DNA of 64,000 bases from positions 62,001 through 126,000 of the forward strand of contig NZ_JANKBI010000007.1 of assembly GCF_024622195.1 (NCBI RefSeq). Direction: 5' to 3'. Positions 51,175 through 60,415 of this stretch are shown here, one piece after another. Within the stretch, counting starts at the first letter, position 1, and every line of letters begins with the position of its first letter. Origin of the DNA: Murimonas intestini (lineage in GTDB: Bacteria > Bacillota > Clostridia > Lachnospirales > Lachnospiraceae). The notes beneath the pieces were generated by a model. That model saw only the letters and a program-made list of their open reading frames with translations, had not been told where the DNA came from and did no database searches. The position numbers were made by a program, and so were the translations under genes.

Positions 51175-52305
51175 CTAAATGCCGTTTTGTGCTTGCTGCA
51201 GATTCCAGCTGCCAAACCCCATTTCCTGAGCAGCATGATATACGGGATAAATGACCTCCTCCAGACGGTTTGCGAACAGTTCTTTTGAAAGATCCTTACT
51301 ATAAAGCTTTACCTGAATATCTAAATTGTTCACATGCTCTTTTAAACATTTTTCAAATTCTTTGTGCACCTGTTCATATTGCCAGGACAGACAATATCCC
51401 AGGTATTCAATCTTGCACAGTTTTGGAAAATAGGCATTCCATTCAGGAAGGTTATTGCTCTTGCTGCTGTTTATGCTCCTTGTGGTTGGGTGGAGATTCC
51501 ATAACTCATCATGCGCCACATATGACCACGGTACAAAGTGGTCAATAGAGAGATTATGCTGTGTCAGCTCCGTATCTCCATATATATCGTGCAGAGGACT
51601 GACAGCAGCAATTGCCTTCCAGTATTTCTTTACCCGCTCTATTTTACGCTCCTGTGGGGGATACAGTTTACTTGCAATTCCTGGCACACTGGGATTTCTC
51701 TTCTGCAAATACAGAATCAGATTAAATTGTATCCACCCTTTAATGATTTCTTGATTTTTTGTGATATAATTGATCCACTCTGGCTGTACACGTATTTCAC
51801 TCTGCATCCCCTGAATAGTGAGGAAATAATAGATCAGCCTCTTTTCCTGATTAATCCGGGCTGCCAGCTTTGGCTTTGGCAGCGCCCATGCCCTGCCTTT
51901 CATGGAGGGCATAAACGGAGCCTGCAGCCGGTACGGTACATTATAAGAAATAACATTTTTCTTATTTTTAAATTCTCCGTCTTCCAACTGTCCCAGATAA
52001 GCCAGAATCTTCTCTGGTTTTTCATTTGACTTTAAACCACTGGTTTTATATATGTAATTGACTAAGCCCTCCAAGGTGTCGCTGGGTCCCATATTCAGAT
52101 GGTATTCAGAAACCATATACCAGGCCGAGACGATCATTCGGTTCAGCAGTTCATCATATGACATCCTGTCTTTACCAGCCAGAACCAACTCTACAATAGC
52201 CTGGAACCAAAAAATTTTATAGCTCTCGCTCATATTATCAAAAAGACGGGAAAAATGATTTATATCTAAATACTCCGATTCCGGTAATCTCATTGAAGTG
52301 TTCAT
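51175..52305 (-). CDS. HNH-endonuclease domain protein
   Basis: A 376-residue protein. The C-terminal third carries an HNH-type site: LSIDHFVPWSYVAHDELWNL followed by HPTTRSINSSKSNNLPEWN, with the paired histidines, asparagines and NNLP of HNH nucleases. The N-terminal 220 residues are helical and unrecognised (SRLFDNMSESYKIFWFQAIV). It stands alone between the LysR gene and GH88. Similar stand-alone HNH proteins occur in restriction or phage-defence systems, but no partner gene is present, so its role is open. Confidence 0.78.
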   Translation of the reverse strand: MNTSMRLPESEYLDINHFSRLFDNMSESYKIFWFQAIVELVLAGKDRMSYDELLNRMIVSAWYMVSEYHLNMGPSDTLEGLVNYIYKTSGLKSNEKPEKILAYLGQLEDGEFKNKKNVISYNVPYRLQAPFMPSMKGRAWALPKPKLAARINQEKRLIYYFLTIQGMQSEIRVQPEWINYITKNQEIIKGWIQFNLILYLQKRNPSVPGIASKLYPPQERKIERVKKYWKAIAAVSPLHDIYGDTELTQHNLSIDHFVPWSYVAHDELWNLHPTTRSINSSKSNNLPEWNAYFPKLCKIEYLGYCLSWQYEQVHKEFEKCLKEHVNNLDIQVKLYSKDLSKELFANRLEEVIYPVYHAAQEMGFGSWNLQQAQNGI

Positions 52306-52422
52306 AGACGCTCCTCCACATTGACATCAACATCGATTTACGCCATAATTCTATCATAAGACTATCTTAAAAACAATCTTGGTAAATGTACTTATCAATA
52401 ACCTCATCTCTTCCCGCCCTAA

Positions 52423-53610
52423 TCACCAATACCGCACCCAGTTCCTTTTTAGCCTCGTAAGCCCCTCCATATAGAAATAGTCCCCCCACAGTGTATATTC
52501 GTCAACACCGCTGTCGGACACTCCATTCTCTGGGGAACTCTTTGCATAAGTTCCATGCTGAAGGATCCCGCTTCCGGCATTTCCTTCCCTGTTCAGACAG
52601 GTGTCCGTGAGAGCTTTTAAAAGCTTTGACCCCATCTCCCGGTATTTATCTGCCTCTTTGTCTGGCAGATAAGCTGCCATCTCCAGCATACCGCAGGCAG
52701 CGATAGCGCCGCTTGAGGAATCTCTCGGCTCACTGCTTCCCTCCCTGAAATCAAAGTCCCAGTAAGGCACCAGATCTTCAGGAAGATGCTCAAGAAAGCA
52801 GTCTGTCACCTTCCTGAAAATATCCAGATACTCCTCTTTTCTTAAAACTCCGTAGCTTAAGGCTGACCCGTAGATTCCCCAGGCCTGCCCTCTTGCCCAG
52901 ATGGAATCATTTCTGTTTCCCTGCTGGGTAGCTCCTCTTAATGCCTCGCCTGTTTCCGGGTCAAAATAGTAGGTATGATAAGTTGAATAGTCCTCCCGAA
53001 GCAGATATTTCATGGAAGTCTCAATATGTATAACCGCCTTCTCCCTGTATTTCTCCTCACCTGTCACCTGGGTTGCCCAGAAAAGAAGCGGTACATTTAA
53101 AAGGCAGTCTACAATAAGGCGGTAGTTCTCTGCTGCCCCAAGAAGCCCCCACGCCTGGAAAAATCCCCCTTTATCCTGGAATCTTCCCAGCAGGTTATCC
53201 GCAGCCATGAGGGCGGCCTCCTTACCCGTTTCATATTCCGCAAGCTTATAAGCCGCCACACAGGAAGGACTGTATAAAAAACCCATATCATGGTGGTCAA
53301 CAACAATCCTTTTTTGGATCCTCTCCAGAAAATCATCTGCCTGTCTGAGCGCCTCTTGTTTAAAGACCACTTCCCCTGTTTCCTCATAAGATAACCAGAG
53401 CATTCCTGTATAGAACCCATTTGTCCAGTCATCATTTGCTGTTCTTGTATACAGGCCGTCCCGGCTGCATGCCCCGGGAAATCCCCCGTTGAAAAAGGGG
53501 AGATTCCTCCTGACCTGTGAAACTGCCAGCTCCAGCGCTTCCTGTATCTCTTCTGCCTCCATTGGACGGACAGCAGATAAACCATTTATTAATTCTTCTT
53601 GCTTCATCAT
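52423..53610 (-). CDS. GH88 unsaturated glucuronyl hydrolase
   Basis: A 395-residue (alpha/alpha)6-barrel enzyme without signal peptide. It removes the unsaturated uronic acid left at the non-reducing end by polysaccharide lyases. Family features are RTANDDWTNGFYTGMLWLSY, VVDHHDMGFLYSPSCVAAYK (with the catalytic Asp region), GNRNDSIWARGQAWGIYG and DEYTLWGDYFYMEGLTRL. It is the last gene of the operon, 22 nt after the second permease. Together with the heparinase II/III protein upstream this suggests degradation of a uronate polysaccharide such as a glycosaminoglycan. GH105 is a less likely alternative. Confidence 0.88.
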   Translation of the reverse strand: MMKQEELINGLSAVRPMEAEEIQEALELAVSQVRRNLPFFNGGFPGACSRDGLYTRTANDDWTNGFYTGMLWLSYEETGEVVFKQEALRQADDFLERIQKRIVVDHHDMGFLYSPSCVAAYKLAEYETGKEAALMAADNLLGRFQDKGGFFQAWGLLGAAENYRLIVDCLLNVPLLFWATQVTGEEKYREKAVIHIETSMKYLLREDYSTYHTYYFDPETGEALRGATQQGNRNDSIWARGQAWGIYGSALSYGVLRKEEYLDIFRKVTDCFLEHLPEDLVPYWDFDFREGSSEPRDSSSGAIAACGMLEMAAYLPDKEADKYREMGSKLLKALTDTCLNREGNAGSGILQHGTYAKSSPENGVSDSGVDEYTLWGDYFYMEGLTRLKRNWVRYW

Positions 53611-53632
53611 TCTCTCCTGATTTTCCGGAAAA

Positions 53633-54466
53633 TTATCCTTTCACGCCGCTGCTTGCCACACCCTCTATAAAGAATCTCTGACAGAACAGGAATGCTACCA
53701 GCACCGGGAGAAGCACAACAGTGGCCGCTGCCATCTGGGAGCCATAATCCTGGATCAGCCCTGATGCAAACAGCTTTACTCCCACAGAAAGCATCTGTTT
53801 ATCCATGGTGGAGATATACAGGTACGGTCCCATGTAATCATTCCATGCCCATGTAAATGAAAACAGCGCCATAGTTGCAATAGCCGGCTTTGACAACGGG
53901 AAGATCACCTGCCAGTAAATCCTCAAATGTCCGCAGCCGTCAATCCTGGCCGCCTCACTGATAGACTCCGGTACGGAGATAAATGACTGCCGCAGAAGGA
54001 AGACAAAGTACACATCCACACAGCTTGGCAGAATAAGTGCCCACATAGTATCTAAGATGTGAAGATTTTTAAATATGATGTACCTTGGGAGGATCATGAT
54101 ATCGCTTGGGATCATCATCGCTGACAGCAGGATCAGAAAGATAGTGTCTCTTCCCTTGAAATTAATTTTTGAAAATCCATATGCTGTAAAGCTGACAAAA
54201 AATATCTTTATTAAAATGCACAGCCCTGTCATCACCACCGTGTTAACATACCATTTCTGAAAATTGTACATGCCGTTCTGAAACAGCCCGATAAAATTGT
54301 CAAAAGTAAAATGTTCCGGAATCAGGTGAAATGGGAACTGCATGACTTCTCCACTGACCTTAAAGGACGAAGAAATCATAAAAATGAACGGAAAGATACA
54401 GATCAGGCCGACCAGCAGCATAACAATGGTCAGTATCCACTTTCCTGCTTTACCTTTTTTTTCCAT
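53633..54466 (-). CDS. CUT1 ABC permease (UgpE/MalG-type)
   Basis: About 277 residues from ATG 54466 (AGGAGGAG 6 nt upstream); an in-frame ATG at 54514 lies in the previous gene. Six membrane segments starting WILTIVMLLVGLICIFPFIF and EAA loop SEAARIDGCGHLRIYWQVIF. The C-terminus RFFIEGVASSGVKG is typical. It partners the permease at 54481 and the binding protein at 55476. Confidence 0.9.
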   Translation of the reverse strand: MEKKGKAGKWILTIVMLLVGLICIFPFIFMISSSFKVSGEVMQFPFHLIPEHFTFDNFIGLFQNGMYNFQKWYVNTVVMTGLCILIKIFFVSFTAYGFSKINFKGRDTIFLILLSAMMIPSDIMILPRYIIFKNLHILDTMWALILPSCVDVYFVFLLRQSFISVPESISEAARIDGCGHLRIYWQVIFPLSKPAIATMALFSFTWAWNDYMGPYLYISTMDKQMLSVGVKLFASGLIQDYGSQMAAATVVLLPVLVAFLFCQRFFIEGVASSGVKG

Positions 54467-54480
54467 TCTTATCTCCTCCT

Positions 54481-55392
54481 TTAATAATTTACCCACTTCT
54501 TCTGCCCTCTCCATTGGATCAGGGTAATAATCATAACAATTATAAACATTACCATAGCCATGGCGCTTGCCAGGCTGGTATCATATTTCATGAATGCAGT
54601 GCGGACAATATTGACTGACATTACCGTGGTAGCCTGCCCCGGGCCTCCCTCTGTCAGCGCCTGGATAATTGTAAAGTTCTGCAGTGAGCCGATGATTGAG
54701 CTGATCAGCAGAAAGAAGGTAGTTGGCGATACAAGCGGAATGACCACATTCCTGACCCTCTGCCATTTAGTGGCGCCGTCAATCTGGGCCGCCTCCATCA
54801 GTTCCGTTGGTACTCCCTGCAGTGCACCCAGGTACACGACCATATTTAACCCAACGCCCTTCCAGACAGCTACCGTTGCCACAGTGGGGAGGGCCAGCTT
54901 TAAATCCATCAGCAGCAGCGGCGGATCAAAGCCCATAGACTTAAGCCCCTGGATAATCGGGCTGTTGCTTCCAAGAAGCACTTTAAAAATAACAGCCACT
55001 GCTACGATATTAGACACGTATGGCATAAATGCCATGGACCGGAGTGCATTTTTTGCAAAAACTCCCCTGTTCAAAATCATCGCCAGTGCAAATCCCACGA
55101 TCATGATCAGCGGCACATACACAAGTGCATATTCAAATGTCCTGAAAAGGGAATCTACAATTTCCTTGCTCTGGAACATCTTGATAAAGTTATTCAGCCC
55201 TACAAATTTTAAATCATCCAGCCTGGTTATGTACTTAACATTTAAAAAGGACAGTCCTATAGCCATCAGGAACGGGATTCCTGTAAACACTATAAAGAAG
55301 ATTAAGTATGGCATGATAAAAAGATAACCTGCACGGTTTTCTTTTTTCTGGGCTTTTGAAGTTTTCATTTTAACTTTTTTCTGACTCTTCAT
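54481..55392 (-). CDS. CUT1 ABC permease (UgpA/MalF-type)
   Basis: About 303 residues from ATG 55392 (GGAGG 5 nt upstream), preferred over 55404. A lysine-rich cytoplasmic N-terminus is followed by six membrane segments (AGYLFIMPYLIFFIVFTGIP first) and EAA loop MEAAQIDGATKWQRVRNVVI. It lies between the binding-protein gene and the second permease gene in the GH88 operon. Confidence 0.9.
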   Translation of the reverse strand: MKSQKKVKMKTSKAQKKENRAGYLFIMPYLIFFIVFTGIPFLMAIGLSFLNVKYITRLDDLKFVGLNNFIKMFQSKEIVDSLFRTFEYALVYVPLIMIVGFALAMILNRGVFAKNALRSMAFMPYVSNIVAVAVIFKVLLGSNSPIIQGLKSMGFDPPLLLMDLKLALPTVATVAVWKGVGLNMVVYLGALQGVPTELMEAAQIDGATKWQRVRNVVIPLVSPTTFFLLISSIIGSLQNFTIIQALTEGGPGQATTVMSVNIVRTAFMKYDTSLASAMAMVMFIIVMIITLIQWRGQKKWVNY

Positions 55393-55475
55393 AGTAACCT
55401 CCATCTGTTTTTATGGAAATTTGGGTAAAAAACGGGAGTGTTACAACTCCTGCAACACTCCCCGTAAGTCCCTTC

Positions 55476-56819
55476 TTATTCAGCCTGTGCCTCTGCAATT
55501 GCATCGTCCGATCTGCTCTTGATAGATGCCATAGTATCTTCCAGGCTCTTTCCGCCCTGGCCGTACAACAGACATTCTTCTGTGATAATCTGGCTGATTA
55601 CCGTGTCAGCAGTTCCTGTTATCTTTTCACTGATGTAATTGCGGTTGCTGTCGAACCAGCCTGCCATGAATTCATCAGCTGTGATCCCGTCATGCTCAAA
55701 CATAGGAACGAGGGTTTCTTCAACGTAAGCTCTGGCTTCCTCTTCTGTCAGTTTCTTTGCTGGAACACGTCCATAGCCAAGTGTGTATTTGTTCTCTGCG
55801 ATACATTTGATTGCTTCAAAAGCTGCTTCCTTATTGGAGCTGGTGCTCGGTACTGCGTAACACATATCAATGACCAGTGAAGAAGGTTCGCTTCCTTCCG
55901 GATAAGGCATCGGGAGGATTCCAGCCTGCCAGTCCCTGGGGTATTTTTCCAGTGTTGTCAGTGTGCTTGCAACCCATCCGCCGCATACGAACATTCCAAT
56001 GTTATCATTAATCATAAATGCATTATATGGATAAGTACCTGAAGCTACTTCCACAGAGCTTGGCTGGATCTTCAGGTCATTTCCAAGAGAGAAGAACCAC
56101 TTCATGCTTTCTGCATATGCAGGATCATCCAGGTTTGAAGTGCCGTCCTCTTTATATGCAGGCACTCCGGACTGGTTTGCATACATATAGCTATGTACTG
56201 CATCATTCCCGATAAAGGAACCCCAGATACCTTTATCTGTATCTGTGAGCTGCTGTGCTGTCTCCACATATTTTTCCCATGTCCATCCTTCTGCTTCCGG
56301 ATAAGGTATTCCTGCATCATCGAAAACTTTCTTGTTGTAATATGTCAGCCAGATATCTCTCTCTGTAGGCAGCCCATAAGTCTTTCCATCATCATACTTC
56401 AGAGCGCTTCCGTCATAGACGGTTTCCATGTCGTAATCTACATTGGCAGCCAGTTCATCAAGCGGCTCCAGCACTCCTGCCCTGTAGAACTCCTCCAGCT
56501 GGATAGGCGTCCTGCCGATAATATCAATGTCATCTCCTGCCATCAGGCTTACAAGCACTTTGTCGATCTCGCCAGGTGCTGCTGTTGGGGAAATGAAAAA
56601 TTCTACATTGATCCCTGTCTTCTCTTTGATCAGCTCCACCATAGCTTTTGTCTCTTCCCCTGAAGCAGCGTTGTCTGTCAGGGCCCATTTCAGGGTAACT
56701 CCGTCAAATGGCTTATCATCGCTGGCCTCTGCCTTCATACCTGCCATGGGGATTCCTGCAACCATAGCTGCAGCCATGATAACCGCCGTACTTTTTTTCA
56801 TGCACTCTTTTACTTTCAT
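55476..56819 (-). CDS. CUT1 extracellular solute-binding protein, no lipobox
   Basis: A 447-residue binding protein: GVTLKWALTDNAASGEETKA, VLVSLMAGDDIDIIGRTPIQ, YGLPTERDIWLTYYNKKVFD. The signal peptide ends MAGMKAEASDDK with no lipobox cysteine. RBS AGGGAG lies before the ATG. It starts a transcription unit of its own, 124 bp after the YesM-type kinase gene, and feeds the two permeases downstream. Confidence 0.9.
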   Translation of the reverse strand: MKVKECMKKSTAVIMAAAMVAGIPMAGMKAEASDDKPFDGVTLKWALTDNAASGEETKAMVELIKEKTGINVEFFISPTAAPGEIDKVLVSLMAGDDIDIIGRTPIQLEEFYRAGVLEPLDELAANVDYDMETVYDGSALKYDDGKTYGLPTERDIWLTYYNKKVFDDAGIPYPEAEGWTWEKYVETAQQLTDTDKGIWGSFIGNDAVHSYMYANQSGVPAYKEDGTSNLDDPAYAESMKWFFSLGNDLKIQPSSVEVASGTYPYNAFMINDNIGMFVCGGWVASTLTTLEKYPRDWQAGILPMPYPEGSEPSSLVIDMCYAVPSTSSNKEAAFEAIKCIAENKYTLGYGRVPAKKLTEEEARAYVEETLVPMFEHDGITADEFMAGWFDSNRNYISEKITGTADTVISQIITEECLLYGQGGKSLEDTMASIKSRSDDAIAEAQAE

Positions 56820-56943
56820 TTTTGATCTCCCTTCGTATCTTTCATTTGATGTCTTTATTATAACTTTGCTTCCATAAATTTCCTATAGGCTGGATTTTGC
56901 CTTTATTGGTTATTTTATAACTGCGAAATCAGCTGCCGGGCAT
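56820..56943 (-). promoter_or_regulatory. Promoter region of the binding-protein/permease/GH88 unit
   Basis: A TATAAT box on the minus strand at 56857-56862, 38 bp before the start, has no consensus -35 at the right distance. That fits a promoter needing an activator, most simply the YesN-type regulator encoded just upstream. An octamer palindrome CCTATAGG lies upstream of the -10. Confidence 0.5.
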
Positions 56944-58782
56944 TTACGGCTTTTTCAGTTCCCCGTCCTCCCCCACCATGTCCCCGGTGAGTCTTGGCAT
57001 CCTGATAACTGTAATGGTTCCCATACCTTTCTTGCTGTAGATTTTTATGGGATTCTGTATGCCAAAATACAGAGTAAGCCTGGCGGCTACACTGTTCAGG
57101 CCGATCCCTGTACTGCGCCGGTTCTTTTCGTCTTCCTGCTGGTGCTTCCGTCCATTGCGGATCTGGTCGCGGACCTGTGCCAGGCGTTCTCTGCCCATCC
57201 CCACTCCATTATCAATGACCCGGATCTCTATTTCCTCTCCCCGTTCTCTCATACAGAGGCGGATGATGAGCTTCCGCTCCAGCCCTTCTGCAGCATATAG
57301 AAATGAATTTTCCACCACCGGCTGCAGCAGTATCTTGAGAGAGTAGAGCTGTCTGGCTTTTGCCGCGTCAATTCTCAGATCAAACTCAAAATTTTCACCA
57401 TGGCGGTCTTTCTGTATTTTTATATATGCCATCAGATGTTCTATTTCATGCTGCATAGGCACTATCACCTTGCCGCCGCTGATAGAGAGCCTGTACATCC
57501 TTCCAAGGGATGCTGCCAGACGCCCAATATCAGGCCGTCCGGCTTCGTTGGATTTCCACACGATATTTTCCAGCGTATTATAAAGGAAGTGAGGGTTGAT
57601 CTGGCTCATCAAAACCTCCAGCTCCAGTTCCTTTTTATTTCTGTCAGCCTCCAGTTTTTCTACCACATGTACATTAATGCTTTTTAACATATCATTGTAG
57701 TAACGCATCATGTCTCCGATCTCATTTCTGGCTGTCACTTTGACATAGGCATTCAGATTTCCGCCGTAAACCTCAGTCATAGCCGTGCTCAGTTCATTGA
57801 CCGGCCCGATAAGGCTGCGGTACAGATAGAGTATCATTGCACAGCACAGTGCCATGCAGGCGCCCAGCGCTAAAAAGATCCTGAGATACAGTGTATCTAT
57901 CTCCTGCGTCATCACTTTTTCCGGTATCACGGCCACAGTCAGCCAATTATTGACCTCAGACTGGCGTACACAGACCTGATTGTTGTTCCACCGGAATTCA
58001 TCAGCTTCCCTGCTCCTGATCATAGACCTGAGTTCCGGGTCAATCTGCTCCTTCCCCAGAGCCTCCGTGTCACTTGATGAAAGAAGCTCCCCCTCCCCCA
58101 TCAGCACAAATATGTCCCCCTTTACCGAAGGAATATCGTCTTTATAGAGATTGTAAAGCTCCTCCTCACGCAGGCTGAATATATGGGTGCAGACATAGAA
58201 GCCCTTCCACACAGAATATACATTCCTGACCCCCATGACAATTTTGTCTTTCCTTATATCTCCGTAAGCATCGGAAGCAAAAAAATTGTCCTGAAGAGGA
58301 TACCAGTAAAAACGCATCAGATGCTCTTTTTTGTTGACCCCCATCTCCTCCAGCTTGTCAATCACTTCCTGACCGTCATTGTTAACGTCGATAAAATTAA
58401 ACAGGATACCCTTGTAAGTATAGATAGCTCCCAGCTTCTGGCGCTCCTGCAGCATATCATAGACAGAAAAAATCTGTTTGTAGAGCTTCAGTGTATCTGC
58501 CTTTTTAATGGCCCAGTCCTCCGGTTTGTATACCTTGTCTATGTAGCTCTCCAGCTGGTCATTAAAGGCGAAATTGTCCGACACATTATAAACATCACGT
58601 ATAAGGGCATCGATATCATTTCCGATCCCCTCTACACGCGCCTTTAGCATCGCCCTGTATTCTTCTTTTAAGGTATTTCTGGTGTGGAGAAATAATACAG
58701 TGATTATGACAAATACCCCACCAAGGACCGCCAGGAAACCAACAAGCATCCTTTTCTTCAAATTCCATCTGTTATCTCTCAT
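56944..58782 (-). CDS. YesM-type sensor histidine kinase
   Basis: A 612-residue membrane kinase. Membrane segments at about 12-32 and 301-323 enclose an extracellular Cache-like sensor. A HAMP linker (RSLIGPVNELSTAMTEV) leads to the His_kinase domain with MSQINPHFLYNTLENIVWKS (phospho-acceptor His398), typical of the YesM/LytS class, and an ATPase domain with RVIDNGVGMGRERL and STGIGLNSVAARL. It follows the response regulator gene by 20 nt. It likely senses the extracellular glycan or the loaded binding protein. Confidence 0.93.
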   Translation of the reverse strand: MRDNRWNLKKRMLVGFLAVLGGVFVIITVLFLHTRNTLKEEYRAMLKARVEGIGNDIDALIRDVYNVSDNFAFNDQLESYIDKVYKPEDWAIKKADTLKLYKQIFSVYDMLQERQKLGAIYTYKGILFNFIDVNNDGQEVIDKLEEMGVNKKEHLMRFYWYPLQDNFFASDAYGDIRKDKIVMGVRNVYSVWKGFYVCTHIFSLREEELYNLYKDDIPSVKGDIFVLMGEGELLSSSDTEALGKEQIDPELRSMIRSREADEFRWNNNQVCVRQSEVNNWLTVAVIPEKVMTQEIDTLYLRIFLALGACMALCCAMILYLYRSLIGPVNELSTAMTEVYGGNLNAYVKVTARNEIGDMMRYYNDMLKSINVHVVEKLEADRNKKELELEVLMSQINPHFLYNTLENIVWKSNEAGRPDIGRLAASLGRMYRLSISGGKVIVPMQHEIEHLMAYIKIQKDRHGENFEFDLRIDAAKARQLYSLKILLQPVVENSFLYAAEGLERKLIIRLCMRERGEEIEIRVIDNGVGMGRERLAQVRDQIRNGRKHQQEDEKNRRSTGIGLNSVAARLTLYFGIQNPIKIYSKKGMGTITVIRMPRLTGDMVGEDGELKKP

Positions 58783-58802
58783 ATTGTCCTCTTTTATATC
58801 AA

Positions 58803-60383
58803 TTATACTTGGCGGTTTGGCAGCAGCCTCCTGTACTCATCAGGGCTCACTCCATATTTCTTCTTGAACACCTTTATATAATTTGACACGTCCGCCCAGC
58901 CTATATCCTGGGATATCTCATAGACCTTCCTGGACGGGTCCTGCAACAGTTCCAGACTGTGATTCAGCCTTTTTTCAGTTATATAGGTGCTGAAATTACA
59001 TTCAAATTCATTTTTAAAGATTTTAGAGATATAAGCAGTGCTCTTTCTGACCTTTTCAGCCACATAATCCAGGGATATCCCATTTACCATATATTCCCGG
59101 TCCACGATCCCTCTGATACTCTCAGCCAGGTCCCTGGTCTTAGTGCTGCTGCTGTACTGGGCCTGGCATTCTTCCATAAACATGTCAAATACAAACAGCA
59201 AAAATGCCTCTTTTTCTTCCAGCTTCTCCCTTTCGAAGACATCTGTATATGTACATCCGTGCTCTTTCATGAGTTTTTCTGCCCGGACATTATACTTAAG
59301 CAGCTTCCGCGACACATAGAAAAGTATCTCAAGACTCATCTGGTTGATATAATCATAATTTTCCACCATATGGTTGCGAAAATAACTGAAAGTATTCTGT
59401 ATCTCCAAAGCGAGATTTCCCCTCTCCTGATTCAGGATATATTTCAGTATTTTCTCCTCGTCAAATGCAAACTGATAGTAGTCAAACTCCGATTCCTGTA
59501 TCTGCCTGTAAAATATCACTCTCTGCTTCTCTTCCAGAAAAATTCTCTGATAAGCGCTGCATTTAGCCTGTTCATAGCACTGGGGCAGCATCCTGAAATC
59601 CGGGTAAAAGCTGCTGATCCCGCAATTCAGTTCAAATCCTGTGCTATCCTGCACCTTGTCCGCCAGTCTTCTGGCGAAATCACGGATGGAGTCCTCCCCG
59701 CAGTCCTCGTCTATACGCAGTATTCCTGTTATCTTCTCTTCATAATTTAAAATAAACTGCCCGAAAATAGCTTCTTCTCCTTTCAGACGGTTCAGTTCCT
59801 CCAGGGCAGCCATCTGACCCTTATGGTATTTCTTCTTTTCCCTTATGTCCTCCCCCGAGAGATTTATGACCATTACCCCAATGAGGTCTGCCTGAGCCTG
59901 ATAAAATTCCTGCTCCTCCGCCTCCTCATCATAACCGTACCCCCGGAGCAGTGAATTACACCTTCTTGTGAATTCTGCTTTTTCTTTCATTTCCCGTTCC
60001 TGATCCCGTTGGTCAAGGGCTTGTTTCACCTTCTGAAAGAGCTCTGCAAATTCATCCACATCTGTAGGTTTTAAAAGATACTCTGTCACACCGCTCCTTA
60101 TAGCAGTCTGCAGATACTCAAAATCATTATAGCCGCTCAGGATAATGATCTTGATCTCCGGATGGTAGCGGTTTAGATGCTGCATCAATGCCACTCCATC
60201 CATCTTTGGCATCCTGATATCTGACAGCACCAGGTCTACCGGATGCTCTTTTATAAACTCCACTGCCTCTTCCCCGTTGTAACAGACACCTGCCACCTCA
60301 AATCCCCACTCATGCCATGGATTGCTGTTTGCTATCCCCTGGGCGATCGCTTTTTCATCTTCCACAATGATTAACTGGTACAT
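58803..60383 (-). CDS. YesN-type response regulator with AraC DNA-binding domain
   Basis: A 526-residue regulator. The receiver domain (1-120) has acidic residues VEDEKA, phospho-acceptor Asp55 in LVLSDIRMPKMDG, and Lys in YLLKPTDVDEF. A middle region of about 270 residues is followed by the AraC domain: ISLDYVAEKVRKSTAYISKI, FKNEFECNFSTYITEKRLNH, VYEISQDIGWADVSNYIKVF. It lies between the heparinase and kinase genes, so the control genes are embedded in the operon they probably regulate. Confidence 0.93.
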   Translation of the reverse strand: MYQLIIVEDEKAIAQGIANSNPWHEWGFEVAGVCYNGEEAVEFIKEHPVDLVLSDIRMPKMDGVALMQHLNRYHPEIKIIILSGYNDFEYLQTAIRSGVTEYLLKPTDVDEFAELFQKVKQALDQRDQEREMKEKAEFTRRCNSLLRGYGYDEEAEEQEFYQAQADLIGVMVINLSGEDIREKKKYHKGQMAALEELNRLKGEEAIFGQFILNYEEKITGILRIDEDCGEDSIRDFARRLADKVQDSTGFELNCGISSFYPDFRMLPQCYEQAKCSAYQRIFLEEKQRVIFYRQIQESEFDYYQFAFDEEKILKYILNQERGNLALEIQNTFSYFRNHMVENYDYINQMSLEILFYVSRKLLKYNVRAEKLMKEHGCTYTDVFEREKLEEKEAFLLFVFDMFMEECQAQYSSSTKTRDLAESIRGIVDREYMVNGISLDYVAEKVRKSTAYISKIFKNEFECNFSTYITEKRLNHSLELLQDPSRKVYEISQDIGWADVSNYIKVFKKKYGVSPDEYRRLLPNRQV

Positions 60384-60415
60384 TTTTTCTCCTCCCCTTA
60401 ATTCGTATTTTCACT

